A stretch of 18,371 bases of DNA from Helicobacteraceae bacterium (GTDB taxonomy: Bacteria > Campylobacterota > Campylobacteria > Campylobacterales > Sulfurimonadaceae): NCBI GenBank assembly GCA_027068615.1, contig JAMOQV010000166.1:1-18371 (forward strand), given 5' to 3'. A program made the position numbers and the translations under genes. Of this stretch, positions 5,625-12,635 are shown piece after piece (position 1 is the stretch's first letter; each line of letters starts with the position of its first letter). Under the pieces are notes generated by a model that was not told the DNA's origin, made no database searches, and worked only from the letters and a program-made list of their open reading frames with translations.

Positions 5625-8099
5625 ATGAAGATTGTATCTATATTAATTATATTTTTAATCTTAGTATTAAATGCTGATGAATTACATCCAACAAAAGATG
5701 AAGTTACTAAACTTTATGTAGCAACTTTTAACCGTGCCCCAGATGCTTCTGGACTTAACTATTGGGTGAAAGATTCAAACTTAACGCTATCTCAGATAGC
5801 ACAAAGTTTTTTTGACCAAGAGGAAATACAATCGCTATACCCTACAAACATTTCAAATGGTGAGTTTGTATTAAAAGTTTATCAAAATCTATTTGATAGA
5901 CAACCAGATGCAGATGGTTGGATATACTGGGAAAATGAATTAAATAACTATAAAATATCAAGAGAAAATTTTATACTAGCTGTTATAAATGGTGCAAAAG
6001 ATGATGATAATGCAAAAGATGCAACAATACTAGAAAATAAAAAAGAGGTTGGTCTATACTTTGCAAACAGTGGTTTGGATGATATAAAAAAAGCTAAATC
6101 AATAATGAGTAAAGTTACAAAAGAAGTTACATCTTTAGATGATATATACAAAGATATAGATGATGTAAAAAGTAAAAATTCTACAAATATCATCCCTCAA
6201 GTTGAGGCACAACCAACAGCAGAAATTACAAAAGAATTAAGATGGTACAAACCAACACAAAACCAAACATGGCACTGGCAACTTACAGGTGAATTAAACA
6301 CAACCATAAAAGCAAATATATACGATATAGATCTATTTGAAACAACTTCACAAACAATAAAATCACTTCAAGACAGTGGTAAAAAAGTTATGTGTTATTT
6401 TAGTGCTGGTAGTTTTGAACCAAATAGAGATGACAGTAACCTATTTGATAAAAATGATTTAGGAAATACCCTTGAGGGTTGGGAAGATGAAAAATGGTTA
6501 GATATAAGAAGTGATAAAGTAAGAGATATTATGCTAAGTCGCATCCAACTAGCAAAAGAGAAAGGTTGCGATGGTGTTGAAGCTGATAATGTTGATGGCT
6601 ATACAAACAACTCTGGTTTTAATTTAACTTACGAAAACCAATTAGAATTCAATAAATTTTTAGCAGATGAAGCACATAAAAATGGACTTTTTATAGCCCT
6701 TAAAAATGATTTAGACCAGATAAAAGATTTGGTTAAAAAATTTGATATAGCTGTAAATGAACAATGTTTTTTTTATAATGAATGCTCAAAACTAAAACCA
6801 TTTACAGATGCTAACAAATCAGTTTTAAATGCTGAATACAATGTTAAATATCTTGATGAACATAATATGACCATATTATGCAATCAATCTGAAGAGTTAA
6901 ATATAACAACACTTATACTACCAACAAACTTAGATAATAGCTTTAGATATAGTTGTGATACTCAACTTTTTAAACATAATGGAGTTGGTTTTGGTGGAGC
7001 AAATGCTTTTAAATTTTATGATAATGTTTGGGTAAATAGTGCTGATTTAGTTTTTAATAACTTAGATAATGACTACTATAACTCTATAACAGACTACAAC
7101 CTAAGTAAGTTTCAAGAGTTATCTACATATCTAAGCAAAAGTAACTATGTTGTTTTTTGGATAACAAAAGGTTGGCAGGAGAGTTGGTTTAGTATAGATA
7201 AAATTCAATCACTTATAGATGCTGGATATACCCCTGTTTTTAACTACTGGTACTTTGGTGATGAACTTATGAATGGTTTAGATGAAGACTTAAATGCTTA
7301 CTATAATGATGCAAAAAGAGTCAAAGAGTTTTTATCAAAACTTCATGGTAAAAAACTTCTTATTATGGAACCTGAGTTTAATAAAGAAAATATACTACAA
7401 GATTCGGCTAGTTTTATAAAGGTTATGAAAACAGCTATAGATATACTAAAAGATAAAGAAACACTTTTATCTTTATGTATGACAGATACAGGTAATCGTT
7501 CAGTAAATGAAACTTACGATAAATGTGAGTATGAAAACTGCTCATTGGGGGATAAATATGAATGGTTAAGACCTAAAGAGATATATGATGCCCTTTTAGA
7601 TAAACTTGATTTTATCTCATTTCAAGAGATGGTTGGTCAATTTAGTAGAAATCCTTCTAATCCTGGAACTTGGGATGAACCAAATCCAATAGCTTATAGT
7701 GATGATGATATAGGTATAAACAATCTAGCAACAAGGATAGATAACTTTGCAAAACTATTAAAAGAGACATATAATAAACCTGTATTTTTACCATATATAA
7801 CTATAGCTACTGCAACTTGGAGTGATGAAAACAACGACTCTGTAGTGGATACAGATGAGATAAATATAACAGGTTGGGAAGATAAAGCAAATCTAGTTTA
7901 TCAAGAATTAAACTCAACAAACCTTTTTGGTTTTGCACCTATGGCACTTTTTGATGACCCTAGCCACGATGCTGAAGGATATCAGTTTTTTATGCAAAAT
8001 GAATACCATATAGGGATTATAAAATCAGACGAGATAGAGGGGCAACTAAATGGAAATATATCCCCTAAAAAAAATATACTAGAAAATGTATTTAGATGA
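5625..8099 (+). CDS. Secreted DUF4214-GH114 polygalactosaminidase-like protein
   Basis: An 824-residue multidomain protein inside the T2SS operon and the likely cargo. Residues 1-17 are a Sec signal (hydrophobic, ending near LNADEL). Residues about 25-180 are a DUF4214 module with two repeats (LYVATFNRAPDASGLNYW and VYQNLFDRQPDADGWIYW). Residues about 205-410 match GH114, named for endo-alpha-1,4-polygalactosaminidase: MCYFSAGSFEPNRDD, WLDIRS, GCDGVEADNVDGYTNNSGF (acidic Glu319, Asp321, Asp324), FIALKND and NEQCFFYNEC. Residues about 480-800 look like a second barrel-like domain (PVFNYWYFGDE, LLIMEPEFN, FISFQEMVGQ, PVFLPYIT) that I cannot assign. Residues 734-745 read like an EF-hand calcium loop. 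A strong AGGGAG site at 5614-5619 precedes the ATG, better than most neighbours, and the stop overlaps gspK by ATGA. Cleavage of a galactosamine-rich exopolysaccharide is inferred from the family. Confidence 0.9.
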   Translation: MKIVSILIIFLILVLNADELHPTKDEVTKLYVATFNRAPDASGLNYWVKDSNLTLSQIAQSFFDQEEIQSLYPTNISNGEFVLKVYQNLFDRQPDADGWIYWENELNNYKISRENFILAVINGAKDDDNAKDATILENKKEVGLYFANSGLDDIKKAKSIMSKVTKEVTSLDDIYKDIDDVKSKNSTNIIPQVEAQPTAEITKELRWYKPTQNQTWHWQLTGELNTTIKANIYDIDLFETTSQTIKSLQDSGKKVMCYFSAGSFEPNRDDSNLFDKNDLGNTLEGWEDEKWLDIRSDKVRDIMLSRIQLAKEKGCDGVEADNVDGYTNNSGFNLTYENQLEFNKFLADEAHKNGLFIALKNDLDQIKDLVKKFDIAVNEQCFFYNECSKLKPFTDANKSVLNAEYNVKYLDEHNMTILCNQSEELNITTLILPTNLDNSFRYSCDTQLFKHNGVGFGGANAFKFYDNVWVNSADLVFNNLDNDYYNSITDYNLSKFQELSTYLSKSNYVVFWITKGWQESWFSIDKIQSLIDAGYTPVFNYWYFGDELMNGLDEDLNAYYNDAKRVKEFLSKLHGKKLLIMEPEFNKENILQDSASFIKVMKTAIDILKDKETLLSLCMTDTGNRSVNETYDKCEYENCSLGDKYEWLRPKEIYDALLDKLDFISFQEMVGQFSRNPSNPGTWDEPNPIAYSDDDIGINNLATRIDNFAKLLKETYNKPVFLPYITIATATWSDENNDSVVDTDEINITGWEDKANLVYQELNSTNLFGFAPMALFDDPSHDAEGYQFFMQNEYHIGIIKSDEIEGQLNGNISPKKNILENVFR

Positions 8100-8980
8100 G
8101 AAAAGGTGTTGCACTTCTTGTAACCGTATTTTTTGTTATGGCTATAACACTTAGTATAGGGATCGGTTTTAGATATATAAACCATCTAAAAGATAGTGTA
8201 ACAGATGAGCAATATATGCTACAAGTAAATGCAATTATCGAGGACTTTGTTAAAATTTTAGATAATTCAAAACTACTCAAAGATATAAATGATGCAGATG
8301 ATTTAAATATATTTTTAGAACAATCATCATTTATACCACTTGAATATCAAGATATAAAAATAACAATAGAATTTAGCAATGCTAGAGATAAGATAAATAT
8401 AAATAGTTTTAAAGATAAAAAAAGATTTGAACTATTTAAAAAGTATCTTATCTCAAAAAATATAGATACAGAATATGCATACCTGATACTAGATAGTATA
8501 TCTGGGATAAAAAAAGATGCTTCTTACAATACAGATATATTTTATAGATACCCTACTCTTTTTAGAGATTATATAACTTCAGATGAACATTTAGAAAAAA
8601 TCAATCAAATATATAAAAATAAATATCACGATAATAATGTAAAAAATATAGATATGAAAAACTTGTTTTATATAAATAAAGATACAAAAACAAACATTGA
8701 CTTAAATTTTGCAACAATTCAAGTATGGCAATATATATTAGGATGCACTAAACAAAGAGCAATACAACTATATTCAAACAAAGGTAACTATAAAGAGATA
8801 AATAATCTAAATCTAACAGATGAAGAAAAAACTATGCTAAATAGATTTAATTATAGTTTTTTTGAACCCTATGTAGATGTAAAAGTAGAAATATCACAAA
8901 AAAATAAAATAGCCTATATTACATTTCAATATGAGTTTGATAAACAAATATTATCAAATTTGAATATATACTTCAAATAA
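8096..8980 (+). CDS. gspK: T2SS minor pseudopilin GspK
   Basis: The tip pseudopilin, which in known systems caps a GspI-J-K complex. The 294-residue precursor has leader MRKG^VALLVTVFFVMAITLS. The mature chain has Val, not Glu, at position 5, the hallmark distinguishing GspK from other pseudopilins. The large globular region fits the GspK helical-insert architecture: NINSFKDKKRF...YLI...YAYLILDSISG (about 100-140), then a second segment NIDLNFATIQVWQYI with a helix-hairpin-helix-like CTKQRAIQLYS (about 200-228), ending in a beta-rich C-terminus. It overlaps the glycosidase gene by ATGA, so the two are translated together. After it comes a 46-base gap, the largest in the cluster. Confidence 0.9.
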   Translation: MRKGVALLVTVFFVMAITLSIGIGFRYINHLKDSVTDEQYMLQVNAIIEDFVKILDNSKLLKDINDADDLNIFLEQSSFIPLEYQDIKITIEFSNARDKININSFKDKKRFELFKKYLISKNIDTEYAYLILDSISGIKKDASYNTDIFYRYPTLFRDYITSDEHLEKINQIYKNKYHDNNVKNIDMKNLFYINKDTKTNIDLNFATIQVWQYILGCTKQRAIQLYSNKGNYKEINNLNLTDEEKTMLNRFNYSFFEPYVDVKVEISQKNKIAYITFQYEFDKQILSNLNIYFK

Positions 8981-8997
8981 AATGTATTTAATTATTG

Positions 8998-9003
8998 TAT
9001 AAT
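8998..9003 (+). promoter_or_regulatory. Candidate internal promoter (-10) before pfkA
   Basis: A perfect TATAAT lies in the 46-base gap between gspK and pfkA, the only sizeable gap in the cluster. The preceding bases are T/A-rich without a -35. A start near 9010 would leave a leader of 15-30 bases. This suggests that pfkA and gspL-to-gspJ can be transcribed apart from the first half. In such AT-rich sequence a chance match is possible. Confidence 0.5.
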
Positions 9004-9026
9004 CTCAATACAAACTCTAAAAGAAA

Positions 9027-9992
9027 ATGGATACTTGTCAAATGAAAAATATAGCTATTTTATGTTCTGGTGGTGATGTTTCTGGAATGAATCCAGCCAT
9101 AAAACATTTTGTAGAGTACACAATAAAAAAAGAGCTGACTCCTTACTTTGTATATGACGGGTATGAAGGACTTATAGATAATAATATACAAAAAGCAAGT
9201 TATAAAGATGTGAGTGGAATTATAAATCGTGGTGGAACGATTATAGGAAGTGCAAGAAGCAAAAGGTTTTTCGATAAAAAATATAGAAAAATAGCAAAAG
9301 AAAATCTTGATAAATTAAATATAAATATGCTTGTAGTTTTGGGTGGGGATGGTTCTTTTCGAGGTCTTGATATTTTTTATAAAGAACATGGTGTTAGATT
9401 TTCTGCTATACCATCTACAATAGATAACGATATAAATGAAACACAATATTGTCTTGGTGTAGATAGTGCATTAAACATTATAAAAAACTCTATAGATGCC
9501 ATAAGAGATACAGCATCTTCTTTTAGAAGAGCATTTATTATAGAGACTATGGGTAGAGAGTGTGGTTACCTAGCACTTGTATCACATCTTACATCTGGTT
9601 CAGAGTTATGTTTGATACCAGAAAAAAAATATGATTTAAAATTATTTAAAAATGAGTTTAAAAAAGAGATTAAAAATGGTAGAAAATATTTTATAGTTGT
9701 TGTAAGCGAAGGTATAAAACAAGATTTATCAGAAATAGCACAATGGTTTGAAGATGAGATAGGAATAGAAGCAAGAGTTAGTGTATTGGGACATATTCAA
9801 AGAGGTGGTAATCCATCTAGTTATGATAGGCTTATGGCTTATAAATTTATAACTTATGCAGTAAATTCATTGCTAGATAAAAAAGATGAAACTATAGTAT
9901 GTTATACAAAAAAAGGGTTTGAATATAAAAGTTTAGATGCAATAACAAGATTTCCACATAAACTAGATGAAGAATTAATTTCTCTACTATAA
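9027..9992 (+). CDS. pfkA: ATP-type 6-phosphofructokinase
   Basis: Phosphorylates fructose 6-phosphate to fructose 1,6-bisphosphate in glycolysis (cytoplasmic). The 321 residues match the length of bacterial PfkA. Motifs in order: ILCSGGDVSGMN (nucleotide loop), NRGGTIIGSAR, VVLGGDGSFRG (GGDG points to ATP; pyrophosphate enzymes have GGDD), STIDNDI with the catalytic Asp, IIETMGRECGYLAL, and VLGHIQRGGNPSSYDR. The residue before TIDND is Ser, where E. coli PfkA has Gly. The positions of the E. coli effector-site Arg21 and Arg25 read Lys and Glu, so classical ADP/PEP control may be lost. Family alignment favours Met6 (9042) as the true start; neither start has a good ribosome site. Its place inside a secretion operon is odd and no mechanistic link is visible. 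Confidence 0.93.
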   Translation: MDTCQMKNIAILCSGGDVSGMNPAIKHFVEYTIKKELTPYFVYDGYEGLIDNNIQKASYKDVSGIINRGGTIIGSARSKRFFDKKYRKIAKENLDKLNINMLVVLGGDGSFRGLDIFYKEHGVRFSAIPSTIDNDINETQYCLGVDSALNIIKNSIDAIRDTASSFRRAFIIETMGRECGYLALVSHLTSGSELCLIPEKKYDLKLFKNEFKKEIKNGRKYFIVVVSEGIKQDLSEIAQWFEDEIGIEARVSVLGHIQRGGNPSSYDRLMAYKFITYAVNSLLDKKDETIVCYTKKGFEYKSLDAITRFPHKLDEELISLL

Positions 9993-10014
9993 GTGAACAA
10001 AAAAAAGGATTAAT

Positions 10015-10938
10015 TTGTTTTCAAAATTAAATAAGCATATAGAGACTATATTTATAGATACAGATTCTACTAATTTTGATATTAAAGATAAAGTAAATGT
10101 TATACTATCTCCATCTTTGTATTGGATAAAAAAGATATCTCTTCCTGTTACAAAATTAAAAGATGTTAAACCTCTTCTTCCGTCTATATTTGAAGATATA
10201 CTTCCTGCTGGTAATTATAGTTATAGTGCTTATAAAGATGGTAATGAATTTTTAGTATTTGCTTATGAAGATAAAAAGATTTTAGAGTTAATTAAGACTA
10301 AAGGTATATCTCAAAAACAACTAAACAACATATACTTTGCACAAAATGAACTATCAAATATAACTAAAGCTATGAAGATAAATGAAACTCAAAGTATCTA
10401 TGTAAAAGATGGTATAGTTGTACTTTTACCATGTTGTTGGATAAAAGAGCATGGTTATCTGAACTTAAACGATATAAATCTATCTAAAAAACACATAAAT
10501 CTAAAACAATACAACTATATGATAGATGATAAAAGTATATATACAATACTTATTTTATGTTTTATTTTTACTATTTTTAGTGCTATTGAATACGGTATAA
10601 ATTTACAAAATATAGATAATCTAAAAAAGAAAAAAGATGAAGTTTTTCAACAATATTCATTAAAACCAACAATGTTTCAAAACAACTCTTTACTTTCTAA
10701 TTATAAAAAAATCAATAAAACACAAACAAAACTTAGAGATTTAATATCAACTGTCTTATCACTAAGGTTACCAAAAACTACAAAGATAACATTGATAGAT
10801 TCAAATAAGAAAAAACTTATAGTACATTTTAAATCAGTAGATATAAACTCAAAAATGCAAATAGAATCTCAATTAAAAAATAAAAATTACCTTTCTAGTT
10901 TAAAAAAAGATATATTATCTGTGGAGTTTAAATTATGA
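10015..10938 (+). CDS. gspL: T2SS inner-membrane protein GspL
   Basis: The bitopic platform protein that anchors the ATPase GspE. At 307 residues it is shorter than the usual 380-400. It has a cytoplasmic N-terminal region (about 1-170, expected to adopt the actin-like GspL fold), one membrane helix (about 175-192, TILILCFIFTIFSAIEYGI), then a short lysine-rich coiled stretch and a periplasmic ferredoxin-like domain (about 240-307). Sequence conservation is low, and the call rests on this architecture plus its place next to GspM, N and C. The start is TTG: AAAGGA at 10004-10009 lies 5 bases before it, and the next methionine is near residue 120. The gene ends in an ATGA overlap with gspM and begins 22 bases after pfkA. 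Confidence 0.8.
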   Translation: MFSKLNKHIETIFIDTDSTNFDIKDKVNVILSPSLYWIKKISLPVTKLKDVKPLLPSIFEDILPAGNYSYSAYKDGNEFLVFAYEDKKILELIKTKGISQKQLNNIYFAQNELSNITKAMKINETQSIYVKDGIVVLLPCCWIKEHGYLNLNDINLSKKHINLKQYNYMIDDKSIYTILILCFIFTIFSAIEYGINLQNIDNLKKKKDEVFQQYSLKPTMFQNNSLLSNYKKINKTQTKLRDLISTVLSLRLPKTTKITLIDSNKKKLIVHFKSVDINSKMQIESQLKNKNYLSSLKKDILSVEFKL

Positions 10939-11342
10939 ATCGTATAAACCCTATACATATTTTTATCCTGATTGTAGTTTTATTTGGATTTTTTACATTT
11001 AAGTTAAATCAAACTAAAGAAGAATTGAGAAATATAAAAAATGAGTATAAAAAGACACTTGATGTTGCAATACAAATAGATGCTTTTAAAAAAAGTTATA
11101 AAAATAAAGCTCAAATCAAAAAAAAGATAAATCAAATTTTAAAGAGTCGTACTTTAAGAAAAGTAAATATTATAAAAGAGATAAAAAACTCAAAGATTAT
11201 ATTAAAATCAAAAGAGATGGATATTGCATCACTTAATTATCTTATGGGGAAAGTATTAAATTCAACTTTTATTGTAAGTAAACTAAGCATAAAAAAGATT
11301 AATAATAAAAAAGCTACTTTTATGATGGAGATACAATGGTAA
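10935..11342 (+). CDS. gspM: T2SS platform protein GspM
   Basis: A 135-residue bitopic protein with one N-terminal membrane helix (about 7-24, IHIFILIVVLFGFFTFKL). A lysine-rich, probably coiled-coil stretch follows (about 25-75), then a small periplasmic domain (about 80-135) compatible with the ferredoxin-like fold of GspM. In known systems GspM pairs with GspL and stabilises it. The sequence is weakly conserved, so identification relies on size, topology and its place directly after gspL with an ATGA overlap. GGAG at 10923-10926 is 8 bases before the ATG. It overlaps the next gene by 7 bases. Confidence 0.75.
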   Translation: MNRINPIHIFILIVVLFGFFTFKLNQTKEELRNIKNEYKKTLDVAIQIDAFKKSYKNKAQIKKKINQILKSRTLRKVNIIKEIKNSKIILKSKEMDIASLNYLMGKVLNSTFIVSKLSIKKINNKKATFMMEIQW

Positions 11343-11869
11343 AAGTTTTAAAAATAATTGGATTTAGTTTATTTTTTATAGCTAGTATAATGTTTTTTTT
11401 ACCAAAAACAAATTTTTACTATCTAGTAGAAAATGAGTTAAAAAAACAAAATATAGTTATATCAAATGAAACCATTATAGAAAGTGGATTTAAACTAGAT
11501 ATCAAAGATGCTGATGTTTTTTTCAATTCTATAAAAAGTGCAAAAGTAAAAGATATAGAGATAACAAGCTTGTTATTTTACAACTCAGTAGATATAACAG
11601 ATGTCAAATTATATGCTCTAGCTGGTTCATTTTTTCCAACAAAGATACAAAATATAACTTTTAGATACACAATATTAAACCCTTTAAACATTAATATAAA
11701 TGCTAATGGTGGATTTGGAAAAGCAAAAGCTACATTTAGTATTGTAGATAAAAGATTACATCTCACTATAAATCCATCCAAAAAGATGTTAAAACGATAC
11801 AAAAAAACTCTTAGGTTTTTAACTAAAAACAAAGATGGAGCATATAGTTATGATACAAATTTTAATTAA
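11336..11869 (+). CDS. gspN: GspN-like T2SS accessory protein
   Basis: A 177-residue bitopic protein with one N-terminal hydrophobic segment (about 5-23) and a beta-rich periplasmic part. Its ending GFGKAKATFSIVDKRLHLTI...KMLKRYKKTLRF (about 125-165) resembles the C-terminal region of GspN proteins. GspN is absent from many T2SSs and its role is poorly defined. It is shorter than classical GspN (about 250 residues). It overlaps gspM by 7 bases and the following gspC by about 20. The assignment draws on position between M and C and should be read as probable. Confidence 0.65.
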   Translation: MVKVLKIIGFSLFFIASIMFFLPKTNFYYLVENELKKQNIVISNETIIESGFKLDIKDADVFFNSIKSAKVKDIEITSLLFYNSVDITDVKLYALAGSFFPTKIQNITFRYTILNPLNININANGGFGKAKATFSIVDKRLHLTINPSKKMLKRYKKTLRFLTKNKDGAYSYDTNFN

Positions 11870-12635
11870 GATTTTAACTATAGTTATTGTAGCTAAATTT
11901 ATATCTTTAGTTATATTGATTTTTCTGCCTAAAGATGGTGTAGAACAGAGTATAGAGACAAATTTCACACCAAAATACCATAGAATAAGTTTCAAAAATA
12001 TGTTAGATTCTTCTAAATATAAACAAATTGAAACTAAAAAAACTACCTATGAAGCAGGAATAGTTTTAAAAAATATGATATTAAAAGGTTTATACGGTTC
12101 TAATTCAAATGGATTTGCAATAATCGCCTTAAAATCAAAACCAGATGAAACTTCTATAATCTCAGTAGGTGAAGATTTTCAAGGATATGAGCTAAAAAAT
12201 ATACTAAAACAAAGTATCATACTTGTTAAAAACTCAAAAGAGTATATCTTAAAGATAAAAAAATCAAAATCAAAAGATAATGCAACTATTGATTATGTTA
12301 AAAAAAAAGAAAACATACAAGATATAGATAAAAACAATATATCTAAAAAAGATATAAATTATTATATCTCAAATCCGAAAAGCATTTGGAAAGATATATC
12401 AATAGTACAGTTAAAAGATAAAAGTGGTTTTAAAATAACAAGGATAAAAAAAGGTTCAAAGATGGATAGACTTGGTCTAAAAAAAGGTGATGTCATCATA
12501 AAAGCAAATAACATTGAACTTACATCTATAAAAAATGTTATGAAGTTATATAAAAATATAAAAGATATAACTGCTATGGAAATAGTAGTTCTTAGAAACA
12601 ATACAGAAGTGGAGTTAATGTATGAAATTGATTAG
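11850..12635 (+). CDS. gspC: T2SS inner-membrane linker GspC with PDZ domain
   Basis: Connects the inner-membrane platform to the secretin and helps in cargo recognition. From the chosen start it has 261 residues: a membrane helix (about 4-26), a homology-region-like domain (about 65-130; GLYGSNSNGFAIIAL, then VGEDFQGYELKNI), a lysine-rich linker, and a C-terminal PDZ domain (about 185-258) with the core KITRIKKGSKMDRLGLKKGD. I chose ATG 11850 because GGAG at 11837-11840 lies 9 bases upstream. A longer form starting at 11835 is open but has no ribosome site and would overlap gspN by 35 bases instead of 20. It overlaps gspD by 14 bases. The PDZ domain argues for a T2SS and against a type IV pilus. 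Confidence 0.87.
   Translation: MIQILIKILTIVIVAKFISLVILIFLPKDGVEQSIETNFTPKYHRISFKNMLDSSKYKQIETKKTTYEAGIVLKNMILKGLYGSNSNGFAIIALKSKPDETSIISVGEDFQGYELKNILKQSIILVKNSKEYILKIKKSKSKDNATIDYVKKKENIQDIDKNNISKKDINYYISNPKSIWKDISIVQLKDKSGFKITRIKKGSKMDRLGLKKGDVIIKANNIELTSIKNVMKLYKNIKDITAMEIVVLRNNTEVELMYEID

Noticed and set aside
5948..6193. Minus-strand open frame inside the glycosidase gene
   Set aside because: Fully antisense to the DUF4214 module, with low-complexity Ser/Phe composition expected from the reverse of lysine/aspartate-rich codons.
7982..8280. Two minus-strand open frames across the glycosidase-gspK junction
   Set aside because: Both are antisense to strongly supported genes and resemble no family.
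9027..9992. Pyrophosphate-dependent phosphofructokinase
   Set aside because: The nucleotide motif is GGDG, not GGDD, which points to ATP as donor.
11578..11832. Minus-strand open frame inside gspN
   Set aside because: Antisense to a gene coupled on both sides, with no independent start signal.
12362..12601. Minus-strand open frame opposite the gspC PDZ domain
   Set aside because: The PDZ motif on the plus strand is clear; the reverse frame is an AT-rich by-product.
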